Shown in pieces: positions 6,820 to 14,410 of a stretch of 23,894 bases of DNA (its first letter is position 1; every line of letters starts with the position of its first letter). The notes under the pieces are model-generated. The model was not told where the DNA came from. It made no database searches and worked only from the letters and a program-made list of their open reading frames with translations. The position numbers and the translations under genes were made by a program. The stretch is from Nitrospirae bacterium GWC2_57_9 (GTDB lineage Bacteria > Nitrospirota > UBA9217). The DNA lies in assembly GCA_001805085.1 (NCBI GenBank), contig MHEA01000091.1, positions 1,024-24,917 on the forward strand. The letters are read 5' to 3'.

Positions 6820-8052
6820 ATGCTGAGCGAAAAGCAGAAGCTGACGACCATCATCAAGCTCGGGATCGAACTGACCGGCACGAAGGACATCGACGTGCTG
6901 CTCGAAAAGATCCTCCGGGAAGCGCGCAAGCTGGTCCATGCCGATGCCGGCTCGATCTATATCAAGGAAGACGACAAGCTCAAGTTCAGCTACACGCAGA
7001 ACGACACGCTCCAGAAGCGGCTGCCCCCGGGCAAAAAGCTCATTTACTCCACGTTTTCCATCCCGATCAACAGCAAATCGATCTCCGGCTACGTTGCGGA
7101 GACCGGCGAAACGTTGAACATTTCCGACGTCTACAAGCTCCGCTCCGGCCTGCCCTACTCCTTCAACAAGCATTATGACGATCTTTCCGGGTACCGGACC
7201 TGTTCGGTGCTCACCTTTCCGCTGAAGACGAACCGCGGCGACGTTATCGGCGTATTGCAGCTGATCAACGGAAAGGACGAGAAGGGCAAGGTCATACCCT
7301 TCCGCAAGCGCGACGAGCCGCTCATTCTGAACTTCGCGAATACGGCGGCCGTGGCGATCGAGCGCGCGCAGATGACGCGTGCCATGATCCTGCGCACGAT
7401 CAAGATGGCTGAGCTGCGGGACCCGAAGGAGACCGGGGCCCATGTGAACCGGGTAGCTTCCTTTGCGGTGACCATCTATGAGCACTGGGCGGGAACGCGC
7501 GGCATCTCCCCGGAAGAGATCGACAAGAACAGGGACATCCTGCGGATGGCGGCCATGCTCCATGACGTGGGCAAGGTGGCCATTTCGGACACGATCCTGA
7601 AGAAGCCCGCCCGGTTCACGCCGGAAGAATATGAGATCATGAAGCAGCATACCTACCTCGGCGCGCAGCTCTTCTCCGAGCTCTATTCCGATTTCGACGA
7701 GGCCGCCTCGATCGTCGCGCTCAACCATCACGAGTTCTTTGACGGGAACGGCTATCCGGGTCATATCAACCCCGCCGACGGCTCGCCCCTGGCCGGTTTC
7801 GAAAAAGCGGGCGGGGGCGCCCGCGGCAAGCAGGGAGAAGAGATACCCGTGTTCGGCCGCGTGGTCGCGATCGCCGACGTCTACGACGCGCTTTCGTCGA
7901 AGCGGGTCTACAAGGAAGCATGGGACCAGGACCGGGTCCTGGAGGCCGTGCGGGCGGTCAGCGGAAAGCAGTTCGATCCTGAAATGATGGATGCCTTTTT
8001 TGCCAGCCTCGACACGATCAACAACATCAGTGAACGGTATCCCGACCATTAG
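6820..8052 (+). CDS. GAF-HD-GYP protein, probable cyclic-di-GMP phosphodiesterase
   Basis: The 410-residue protein has an N-terminal GAF sensor domain (about 20-185) and an HD-GYP domain (about 190-400). Catalytic motifs are intact: H208, the HD pair H248-D249 in MLHDVGK, H303-H304-E305, DGNGYP (308-313) and ADVYDAL (352-358). It therefore should hydrolyse cyclic-di-GMP; the GAF domain presumably binds a small ligand. No membrane segment is seen, so it is probably cytosolic. A loop after GYPG (about 314-341, Gly/Lys-rich) is longer than in typical HD-GYP proteins. No strong Shine-Dalgarno precedes the ATG. An Smr-domain gene follows 69 bp later on the same strand. Confidence 0.9.
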   Translation: MLSEKQKLTTIIKLGIELTGTKDIDVLLEKILREARKLVHADAGSIYIKEDDKLKFSYTQNDTLQKRLPPGKKLIYSTFSIPINSKSISGYVAETGETLNISDVYKLRSGLPYSFNKHYDDLSGYRTCSVLTFPLKTNRGDVIGVLQLINGKDEKGKVIPFRKRDEPLILNFANTAAVAIERAQMTRAMILRTIKMAELRDPKETGAHVNRVASFAVTIYEHWAGTRGISPEEIDKNRDILRMAAMLHDVGKVAISDTILKKPARFTPEEYEIMKQHTYLGAQLFSELYSDFDEAASIVALNHHEFFDGNGYPGHINPADGSPLAGFEKAGGGARGKQGEEIPVFGRVVAIADVYDALSSKRVYKEAWDQDRVLEAVRAVSGKQFDPEMMDAFFASLDTINNISERYPDH

Positions 8053-8121
8053 CGTCCAGCGGCGGCAGTGCAAACCGGCCTGATTCCCCGCACGCAGCCC
8101 TTCTCATTCATAATTCATAGC

Positions 8122-8787
8122 ATGAAAAAAAAACGGACTCCGGAAAAAGGCGCCCCCGATTTTCAGAACAATCCCTTCAGATCCCTCAAAGGCCTGAAGC
8201 CGGCCCCTGCTGCACCGGACCAGAAAAAAGCGAGAACGCCCGCGCGCAAAGAGAATAAGGAAGAGGATGAGGACCTGTTCCGCCGCGCCATGGCAGGCGC
8301 GCGGCCGCTCGGTGCGGAATCCGGGGAGCAGCCGGAGGAGAAGCAGCAGAAGCGCGCGCCCGAACCGGTTCGCGAAGACCAGGAGGAATCAGGCCTGTTC
8401 CTCCAGGCCATGCAAAAGATCGGGACGACCTTTCGGGAACAGGATGCCGAGCCCGGCGACGAGCCCCGTCAATCTCCCTCAAGCAGGATGAAACAGCTCA
8501 AGCGCGGCCAGATCCGGCTTCGTGACGAGCTGGATCTGCACGGGTACCTGAGGGACGAAGCCCTGGCCCAGCTCCAGCGCTTTCTCGCCGCCGCCCGTTC
8601 CCGGGGTGAGAAGGCGGTGCTGGTCATCACGGGCAAAGGGATCAACTCTCCCGAAGGACCGGTGCTCCAGGGCGCCGTAGCCGAATGGCTGCGCGGAAAA
8701 GGAAAGGCACTGGTCGCGGAATTCGCCCCTGCTCCCCGGGACCGGGGAGGAAGCGGCGCGTTCGTGGTTTTTTTGAAAAACAAATGA
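8122..8787 (+). CDS. Smr-domain protein
   Basis: The 221-residue protein has a basic, disordered N-terminal half and a C-terminal Smr domain. Smr hallmarks are LDLHG (137-141) and the nucleotide/nucleic-acid loop TGKG (170-173), followed by a conserved C-terminal strand pair. Stand-alone Smr proteins are often nucleases; the exact substrate here is unknown. The N-terminal region contains NPFRSLKGLKP and two copies of an LFxxAM motif (near 52 and 92). The ATG at 8122 is preferred because the protein then begins with the basic MKKKRTP typical of the family; a GTG at 8068 is also open. No clear Shine-Dalgarno at either. Confidence 0.83.
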   Translation: MKKKRTPEKGAPDFQNNPFRSLKGLKPAPAAPDQKKARTPARKENKEEDEDLFRRAMAGARPLGAESGEQPEEKQQKRAPEPVREDQEESGLFLQAMQKIGTTFREQDAEPGDEPRQSPSSRMKQLKRGQIRLRDELDLHGYLRDEALAQLQRFLAAARSRGEKAVLVITGKGINSPEGPVLQGAVAEWLRGKGKALVAEFAPAPRDRGGSGAFVVFLKNK

Positions 8788-8867
8788 TCAAACCGATTTG
8801 TCTCACAGGTCGCCACGAAGGAGAGCGACTGGAACATAAGAGGCTTTTTAATCCAACCAAAAAGATA

Positions 8868-8900
8868 TCTCGCGCAAAGCGGCCAAGCCGCAAAGTAAGG
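8868..8900 (+). repeat. Interspersed repeat, left inverted copy
   Basis: The sequence begins TCTCGCGCAAAG and continues with GCCGCAAAG. The reverse complement of 9042-9072 begins with the same TCTCGCGCAAAG and GCCGCAAAG words, so the two are inverted copies with small indels. Confidence 0.65.
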
Positions 8901-8923
8901 CACAACTACGTCATAGAAGAATC

Positions 8924-8995
8924 GTCATTCCGGCGAAAGCCGGAATTTAGTTCTTAAAAAATGCATGTGGATGGCCGGATCGAGTCCGGCATGAC
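8924..8995. repeat. Palindromic two-hairpin repeat unit (REP/MITE-like)
   Basis: Outer ends are GTCAT and ATGAC. Inside are hairpin one, ATTCCGGC-GAAA-GCCGGAAT (8927-8946), and hairpin two, GCCGGA-TCGAG-TCCGGC (8974-8990). The layout matches common extragenic palindromic repeats. It does not encode a protein. Confidence 0.7.
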
Positions 8996-9041
8996 AGCAT
9001 TAAGAATATTAAATACTAACGCCGCCTTCTTTTTTAGAGCC

Positions 9042-9072
9042 CTTCTTCGCGCCTTTGCGGCTTTGCGCGAGA
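9042..9072 (-). repeat. Interspersed repeat, right inverted copy
   Basis: On the minus strand this reads TCTCGCGCAAAGCCGCAAAG and onward, inverted relative to the copy at 8868-8900, flanking the palindromic unit. Confidence 0.65.
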
Positions 9073-9137
9073 CAGGCTTTCATATTTCTTGTTTTCGGTT
9101 CAGATTTTGATTTCCGGTTGTTCAGGAGGATCAGGAG

Positions 9138-11039
9138 ATGGGCAAGTATCAGGAGCAGTTCACGAAGAGCATCAGCGACGCGAAGGGATTCTGGGCGGAC
9201 GCTGCGGACGCGATCGGCTGGCATAAAAAATGGGACGCGGTGCTGGATGAATCGAACCCGCCGTTCTACCGGTGGTACAAGGGCGGCGAGCTGAACACCT
9301 GCTGGAACGCGGTGGACCGGCACGTCGAGGGAGGCCGCGCGGACCAGGTGGCGCTCATCTACGACAGCCCGGTCACGAACACGATCGAGAAGTTCACCTA
9401 CCGCGAGCTGCTGGAGCAGGTCTCGCGGTTCGCGGGCGTGCTGAAGTCCCTCGGCGTGAACAAGGGCGATGCGGTCATCATCTACATGCCCATGATACCG
9501 CAGGCCGTGGTCGCCATGCTCGCCTGCGCACGGGTGGGCGCGGTCCATTCCGTGGTGTTCGGGGGCTTCGCTCCCCACGAGCTGGCAATCCGGATCGACG
9601 ATGCCAGGCCGAAGCTGATTATCTCGGCGTCCGGCGCAGTCGAGGTGAAGCGCCTGATCGAGTACAAGCCCATGCTCGACAAGGCCATCCAGGAGGCCGC
9701 CCACAAGCCGGAAAAATGCGTCATCTTCCAGCGCAACCTGGTCAAGGCCTCGATGATCCTGGGCCGCGATCTCGACTGGAACGAACTCATGGCGAGCGCA
9801 CATCCCGTGGGCTGCACGCCGGTCCTGGCAACGGACCCGCTCTACATCCTGTATACTTCGGGCACGACGGGCAAGCCCAAAGGCGTGGTCCGCGACAACG
9901 GGGGGCATGCGGTCGCGCTGCGGTGGAGCATGGAGCATATCTACGGGGTCAAGCCCGGCGACGTGTTCTGGGCTGCCTCGGACGTGGGCTGGGTCGTGGG
10001 ACATTCCTATATCGTGTACGCGCCGCTGCTTACCGGCTGCACGACCATCCTCTATGAAGGCAAGTCGGTCGGCACGCCTGACGCCGGCGCGTTCTGGCGC
10101 GTCATCAGCCAGCACGAAGTGAAGGTGATGTTCACCGCGCCCACGGCATTCCGCGCCATTAAGAAGGAAGACCCCAGGGGCGAATTCGTCAAAAAATACG
10201 ACCTCTCGGGATTTCAGGCGCTGTTCCTGGCCGGAGAACGGCTTGACCCCGACACTTATCACTGGGCCCACGATCTGTTGAAAAAACCGGTGATCGATCA
10301 CTGGTGGCAGACCGAGACGGGCTGGCCCATCACGTCGAACTGCAGGGGCATCGAGATGTTCCCGATCAGGCCCGGCTCGTCGACCAAGCCGGTGCCCGGC
10401 TTCAATGTGAAGATCCTGGACAACAGCGGCAGGGAACTCGGGCCGAAGCAGGAAGGCCTGGTCGCGATCAAGCTGCCCCTTCCTCCGGGCACGCTTCCGA
10501 CCCTGTGGCAGGCGGATCAGCGCTTCCTCGAATCCTATCTCAAGCCCTTCCCGGGCTACTACTTCACGAGTGACGGCGGGTATATCGACGAGGAGGGGTA
10601 TGTCTTCGTCATGGGCCGCGTGGACGACGTGATCAACGTGGCCGGCCACCGGCTGTCCACCGGCGAGATGGAGGAAGTGGTCTCCACGCACAAGGACGTT
10701 GCCGAATGCGCCGTGATCGGCGTGCATGACAACCTGAAGGGCCAGCTGCCGCTGGGACTCGTGGTATTGAAGGCAGGAGCCGATCGTGACGGGGACGATC
10801 TCAAGAGGGAACTTTCCCAGATGGTGCGGAACACCATCGGCCCTGTTGCCTGTTATAAAGAGACGGTGGTGGTGAAGCGGCTGCCCAAGACGCGCTCCGG
10901 CAAGATCCTGCGCGGCACCATGCGCAAGATCGCCGACGGAGAACAGTATGCGATGCCCTCGACCATCGACGACCCCGCAACGCTCGGCGAGATCGAGACC
11001 GTGTTCAAGACCGTGGGGTACGGGAAGAAGGGGAGCTGA
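9138..11039 (+). CDS. prpE: Propionyl-CoA synthetase-like AMP-forming acyl-CoA ligase
   Basis: This 633-residue ANL-superfamily enzyme activates a short carboxylic acid with ATP and CoA. Motifs: the P-loop YTSGTTGKPKG (239-249) followed by RDNGGH (252-257), WWQTETGW in the middle, a YxTSDGG-type adenylate motif, and the acylation-target lysine K589 in RSGKILRG. The DNGGH sequence after the P-loop points to the PrpE (propionate) branch rather than acetyl-CoA synthetase, which usually has a TTGGY-like sequence there. Length fits both. The start is supported by AGGAGG-rich sequence directly upstream. It stands alone, with repeats before it and a hairpin terminator after it. Propionate, acetate or related acids are possible substrates. 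Confidence 0.9.
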   Translation: MGKYQEQFTKSISDAKGFWADAADAIGWHKKWDAVLDESNPPFYRWYKGGELNTCWNAVDRHVEGGRADQVALIYDSPVTNTIEKFTYRELLEQVSRFAGVLKSLGVNKGDAVIIYMPMIPQAVVAMLACARVGAVHSVVFGGFAPHELAIRIDDARPKLIISASGAVEVKRLIEYKPMLDKAIQEAAHKPEKCVIFQRNLVKASMILGRDLDWNELMASAHPVGCTPVLATDPLYILYTSGTTGKPKGVVRDNGGHAVALRWSMEHIYGVKPGDVFWAASDVGWVVGHSYIVYAPLLTGCTTILYEGKSVGTPDAGAFWRVISQHEVKVMFTAPTAFRAIKKEDPRGEFVKKYDLSGFQALFLAGERLDPDTYHWAHDLLKKPVIDHWWQTETGWPITSNCRGIEMFPIRPGSSTKPVPGFNVKILDNSGRELGPKQEGLVAIKLPLPPGTLPTLWQADQRFLESYLKPFPGYYFTSDGGYIDEEGYVFVMGRVDDVINVAGHRLSTGEMEEVVSTHKDVAECAVIGVHDNLKGQLPLGLVVLKAGADRDGDDLKRELSQMVRNTIGPVACYKETVVVKRLPKTRSGKILRGTMRKIADGEQYAMPSTIDDPATLGEIETVFKTVGYGKKGS

Positions 11040-11057
11040 GCCGAGCCCGGTTTTCGA

Positions 11058-11080
11058 GCCCTCTCCTTCAAGGAGAGGGC
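11058..11080. repeat. GC-rich inverted repeat downstream of prpE
   Basis: Two 11-nt arms, GCCCTCTCCTT and its exact complement, are separated by one base. No T run follows on either strand, so it resembles an extragenic palindromic repeat more than a terminator, though it may protect the mRNA 3' end. Confidence 0.55.
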
Positions 11081-11147
11081 CAAGGGAGAGGATGGGGTCT
11101 CCGGTAAACTGCCAATCAAAAGCATGTTTCTTTTATAAAGCAGGACG

Positions 11148-11170
11148 AAGGCCGGCTGTTTGCCGGCCTT
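11148..11170 (+). terminator. Probable rho-independent terminator of prpE
   Basis: Stem AAGGCCGGC (11148-11156) pairs with GCCGGCCTT (11162-11170) around loop TGTTT, followed by TCTGTTTCTG. The tail is moderately T-rich. It lies about 110 bp past the prpE stop. Confidence 0.7.
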
Positions 11171-11215
11171 TCTGTTTCTGCCGAACAATACCCCGAAAAT
11201 ACCCCATCAAACTTC

Positions 11216-11244
11216 TTGACCATGGGAACGCTCTTTCCTATAAT
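11216..11244 (+). promoter_or_regulatory. Orphan sigma-70-like promoter
   Basis: TTGACC (11216-11221), a 17-bp spacer, and a perfect TATAAT (11239-11244). No plus-strand gene starts within 600 bp. A transcript would begin near 11251 and run antisense through the Cys-rich minus-strand gene (11333-11569), or stop early as a small RNA. Confidence 0.6.
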
Positions 11245-11272
11245 CATTGCCACATATCAGATTGAACTTGCA

Positions 11273-11287
11273 ATTCCCCGCAGCTTG
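11273..11287 (+). repeat. Partial copy of the CCCCGCAGCTTG interspersed repeat
   Basis: ATTCCCCGCAGCTTG is identical to the core of the two longer copies at 15077-15110 and 16462-16495. It is the only part of the repeat kept here. Confidence 0.6.
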
Positions 11288-11332
11288 GAACCCCAAGACC
11301 TGCTTGCAGTATTGCCGAACTGACAGCCTGTC

Positions 11333-11569
11333 TTATACGGTATAGCGATCATAGATCTCTTTTCTCGTTGGACAGGAACAGACCGACCAGCTTCCGAAGG
11401 ACAACTGGTAATTACAGAGGGAGCCCGCAGCACAATCGATGATCAAAGCTTCTTTCATCAGATGTCCCCGCACCTTGCAGAGCCTCGTAAGGGCGCTGGA
11501 GAGGCAGGCAAATTCATTCTGGCATAACGTAGTCTGCGTCAGAACCGGCTTGCTGACATTGATCCTCAT
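11333..11569 (-). CDS. Small cysteine-rich protein of unknown function
   Basis: The 78-residue product has seven cysteines (16, 22, 31, 46, 52, 64, 66), including C-x5-C and C-x-C spacing in the C-terminal half (CAAGSLC ... CSCPTR). This looks suited to metal or Fe-S binding, but I do not recognise a family. No signal peptide or membrane helix is seen. The gene is credible because AAGGAGAACGACC directly precedes the ATG. The orphan promoter at 11216-11244 points into its 3' end from the opposite strand. Confidence 0.6.
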   Translation of the reverse strand: MRINVSKPVLTQTTLCQNEFACLSSALTRLCKVRGHLMKEALIIDCAAGSLCNYQLSFGSWSVCSCPTRKEIYDRYTV

Positions 11570-11853
11570 GGTCGTTCTCCTTGCTGTTCCCCGGGCCCCT
11601 ACGGGGTGACCAGGTAATCATGGATGATCATTCCCTGATGCAAGCAATCGCAGCCCGGTTCCGGGAACGGTCTCGCGCTTCCCTGATAGGCGTTCCTGCA
11701 AATCGTCTGCTCCTGAGATCAACAGTACCCGATTTTCGGGAAAAGTGAAATCCGCAGAATTTCCTAGTTCTGCAGGTATTTTTTCCTATGAATTCTGTTG
11801 CACCAGGGCCGCTAAAAATCGGCTTCGCTTAAATTTAAAGCGGGAATTTATTT

Positions 11854-12222
11854 ATGGATAAGACAATGGATGAGAGAATTAGATATGTTCGGCAAGATCA
11901 TATTTTTAAGGTCGATTTATCAGGGCGAACTGATCGGAGTAAATTAGCAGAAATATCCGAGGCATTAAGAGGTTGCGTTAAAGCCAATTTAATAAGTGAC
12001 AAGACGATTAAATTTCTATTTGATTTTAGAGGAGTCCAATGGGATTCGGAAGAAACCCATATGAAGGCGCGAGAGATATCCGCAAGGTATCTGCAGGATG
12101 TACTTCGAGGCAGTAATTATTTCTCAGCCATATTAAATGACCCTGTTGATGGTCAGTCATTTGAAAATGAATGCCTTTTCACTGAAGAACAAAACGCTGT
12201 AGATTGGTTAAGAAGAAAATAA
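11854..12222 (+). CDS. Hypothetical protein, possibly STAS/SpoIIAA-like fold
   Basis: The 122-residue product has alternating strands and helices: a central strand KFLFDFRGVQW, a long helix (about 70-88) and a C-terminal FTEEQNAVDWLRRK. The last motif resembles the end of SpoIIAA-like/STAS proteins (F-T-x-E-x-A-x-x-W-L), so a signalling or antagonist-type fold is possible; this is a weak match by eye. The coding sequence is clearly richer in A/T than its neighbours and uses AT-ending codons, which suggests recent acquisition. Shine-Dalgarno is weak (GGGAA about 8 nt upstream). ATG at 11866 is an alternative start. Confidence 0.6.
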   Translation: MDKTMDERIRYVRQDHIFKVDLSGRTDRSKLAEISEALRGCVKANLISDKTIKFLFDFRGVQWDSEETHMKAREISARYLQDVLRGSNYFSAILNDPVDGQSFENECLFTEEQNAVDWLRRK

Positions 12223-12455
12223 ATCAAACTTCGCGAGAAGTGCGCAACCCGACAATATGATCCAGCCAGCGGGTACACTGCGACGCGCCAAAATGCGCAT
12301 GAGCCCGACATTGGGCGTTATCACCGCAATTGACAGATTCCGCCCCCCTTTTTTTGCTGTCATTGCATGAAGTGCCGGTTTGGATTTGTCACGCTTATGG
12401 GAAGCGAACGAAGCCAACCTCGAACCAGGTTTAGCGAGCGCCGGAGACCACGATT

Positions 12456-13445
12456 ATGAAAGCAGTTATCAACAGACGCTACGGATCGCCGGAGGTCCTG
12501 GAGATCCGGCAGGTGCCGAAACCGGCACCAAAGGCGGGCGAGGTCCTGATCAGAGTCCATGCGACGACGGTCAGCCGGACCGATTGCGGCATGCTCCGAC
12601 CCCACCCTTATTTCGTCCGGCTCTTCGCGGGGCTCCGCCGGCCGAAGCGCGCGATCCTCGGAATGGACTTCGCAGGGGAGGTCGAGGCGGTCGGCACGGG
12701 CGTCACGTCGTTCAAGCCGGGCGATCGCGTCTTCGGTCTGTCGCCGGACGTCTACGGCGCGCATGCTGAATATCTCTGCGTGCCCGAAAAGGGGGCGATT
12801 GCCGCCATGCCGGCGGATGCGCGCTTCGGCGAGGCCGTGGTATGCGAGGGAGCCTGGTATGCGGACACCTATCTGCAAGGGTTCCGCCTCAAGCCGGGCC
12901 GCAGAATCCTCGTCTACGGCGCGTCCGGCGCGATCGGCACGGCGGCAGTGCAGCTCGCGAAGTCCTATGGCGCCAAGGTGACGGCGGTCGTCGCCACGCG
13001 GCATCTGGACCTCGTCCGGGCACTCGGCGCTGACCGCGCAGTGGACTACACCGCGGAGGATTTCACGCAAATCGGTGAGACCTTCGATTGTGTGTTGGAC
13101 GCGGTGGGCAAGACGACGTTTTTCCGTTGTCGGCGATTGCTGAAGCCCGAAGGGGTCTTCGCAGCGACGGATCTCGGGCCATGGTGCCAGAACCCCCTGC
13201 TCGTGATCTGGTCGTTGATCACGGGGAGCCGCAGGGTCATCTTCCCGCTGCCGCTGAGCAGCAAGGCCAGGGCGTTTGTCGACTTCCTGAAAACCCGCAT
13301 GGAGGCGGGCGAATTCCGCCCGGTCATCGATCGAGAGTATCCCCTTGAGGCAATCGCAGACGCCTATCGCTATGTGGAGACCGGGCAGAAGACCGGGATC
13401 GTCGTCATCAACGTGAGGCCACCCGGCGAGAACGCCCCTGCGTAG
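12456..13445 (+). CDS. Zinc-independent MDR-family NAD(P)-dependent oxidoreductase
   Basis: The 329-residue protein belongs to the medium-chain dehydrogenase/quinone-oxidoreductase family. It has an N-terminal GroES-like domain (about 1-125; GxVxxVGxGVxxFKPGDRVFG) and a Rossmann domain with YGASGAIG (154-161) and AVQLAK. The Cys/His zinc ligands of classical alcohol dehydrogenases are absent, so it probably reduces quinones, enones or related carbonyl compounds with NAD(P)H. GGAGA lies about 9 nt before the ATG. The base composition is GC-rich, unlike the AT-rich gene before it. It has no obvious operon partner. Confidence 0.85.
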   Translation: MKAVINRRYGSPEVLEIRQVPKPAPKAGEVLIRVHATTVSRTDCGMLRPHPYFVRLFAGLRRPKRAILGMDFAGEVEAVGTGVTSFKPGDRVFGLSPDVYGAHAEYLCVPEKGAIAAMPADARFGEAVVCEGAWYADTYLQGFRLKPGRRILVYGASGAIGTAAVQLAKSYGAKVTAVVATRHLDLVRALGADRAVDYTAEDFTQIGETFDCVLDAVGKTTFFRCRRLLKPEGVFAATDLGPWCQNPLLVIWSLITGSRRVIFPLPLSSKARAFVDFLKTRMEAGEFRPVIDREYPLEAIADAYRYVETGQKTGIVVINVRPPGENAPA

Positions 13446-13543
13446 CCTCCGTCGATCCTTGAGGAAGCAACAGGCGTGACGATTGACAAAGCCGGGTTCT
13501 CAAGCTGAAACCAAGGTTAGCCGCTTTTCCTGCCCTACGACGG

Positions 13544-14302
13544 ATGCTTACTTCGAAACATCTTCCAATCAAGTGGATTGAGCGTATGTGTAGCGATACC
13601 AAACCAAACATTTTCGAAAATGCGGCTGAACACCAAGATTTACCGGCAGGCGACTTCTCGTCCTGGCTTCGTCATGCAAGAAGTGTTCTCATAATCGAAA
13701 ACGGAACAGATGTGAATTGCGGGGAGTGTATCGCCTGTTGCAACTCATCTCAATTCATCCATGTTAGACCCGATGAAACCCGTACCCTTGGCCGGATAGG
13801 CAAAGATCTTTTAGTTGCGGCACCCGGACTTCCTAAAGGCCATGTACTGCTGGGTTACGACAAGAATGGCTTTTGTCCCATGATGGTTAATGGCAAGTGT
13901 TCGATCTATGAGCACCGCCCGTTAACTTGTCGCAACTACGATTGCCGGGTATTCGCCGCCGCCGGGCTTGCTGCGGGTGACGACGATAAGGCCCGAATTA
14001 CTGAACGCGTAAGGCGCTGGAAATTCAGTTACCCCGCCAAAAGCGACCACGATGAACATTTAGCGGTACAGGCCGCCGCGAAGTTTATACGGGAGCATGC
14101 TGAATGCTTCCCTGGGGGGAAAATACCGAGTAACCCGAGCCAATTGGCCATTCTCGCCATCAAAGCCTATGATGTTTTTCTCAAGAAAGATGGAGGGTCG
14201 GTTAAAACTGGACGTGCTTCATTGGATACCGAAGTAGCCAATGCAATCGTGGAGGCATGCAGAAAGTTCGATGCGAGTAAGCGGACTTCAAGGGGTTGCT
14301 GA
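13544..14302 (+). CDS. YkgJ-family cysteine-cluster protein
   Basis: The 252-residue protein has the YkgJ (CxxCxxCC) zinc/iron-chelating signature: C59-x2-C62-x2-C65-C66, then C111, C119, and RPLTC129-x4-C134. These eight cysteines probably bind a metal or Fe-S cluster; the biological role of the family is unclear. The C-terminal part (about 140-250) is helical and family-specific. Neither ATG at 13544 nor ATG at 13586 has a strong ribosome-binding site, so the start is uncertain; the conserved part begins after both. It may be monocistronic. Base composition is less GC-rich than the core genes. Confidence 0.8.
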   Translation: MLTSKHLPIKWIERMCSDTKPNIFENAAEHQDLPAGDFSSWLRHARSVLIIENGTDVNCGECIACCNSSQFIHVRPDETRTLGRIGKDLLVAAPGLPKGHVLLGYDKNGFCPMMVNGKCSIYEHRPLTCRNYDCRVFAAAGLAAGDDDKARITERVRRWKFSYPAKSDHDEHLAVQAAAKFIREHAECFPGGKIPSNPSQLAILAIKAYDVFLKKDGGSVKTGRASLDTEVANAIVEACRKFDASKRTSRGC

Positions 14303-14410
14303 AAAACCGCGTCCCTCACGCGGCGTTAGTCTAAAAAAATACCTGGGATCAAAAAATCGCAGTCATCTGCGATACTCTACCATCTAACTGTGTAGCTTTC
14401 GGAGGACGCC

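Larger units (their letters stand above)
8788..9137. other. Repeat-rich intergenic spacer
   Basis: There is no gene in this 350-bp gap. It holds an inverted pair of CTCGCGCAAAG-type repeats and, between them, a two-hairpin palindromic unit (listed separately). A Shine-Dalgarno run (AGGAGGATCAGGAG, 9124-9137) for the next gene ends it. No clear promoter was found. Confidence 0.7.

Noticed and set aside
6730..8073. Long minus-strand open frame opposite the HD-GYP gene
   Set aside because: Antisense to a gene with all HD-GYP motifs intact; no family features on the minus strand.
9009..10727. Long minus-strand open frame opposite prpE
   Set aside because: It is a shadow of the GC-rich prpE codons, with no ribosome-binding site or domain features. 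The plus-strand frame has all ANL motifs.
12240..12345. Possible integron attC site (AACCCG...GGGCGTTAT)
   Set aside because: The ends do not fit RYYYAAC/GTTRRRY, the inner pairing is poor, and there is no integrase or cassette array.
14310..14350. Hairpin CCGCGT-CCCTC-ACGCGG after the YkgJ gene
   Set aside because: It is only a 6-bp stem and there is no T run on the plus strand, where it would be needed. The T run is on the minus strand, which has no gene ending there.
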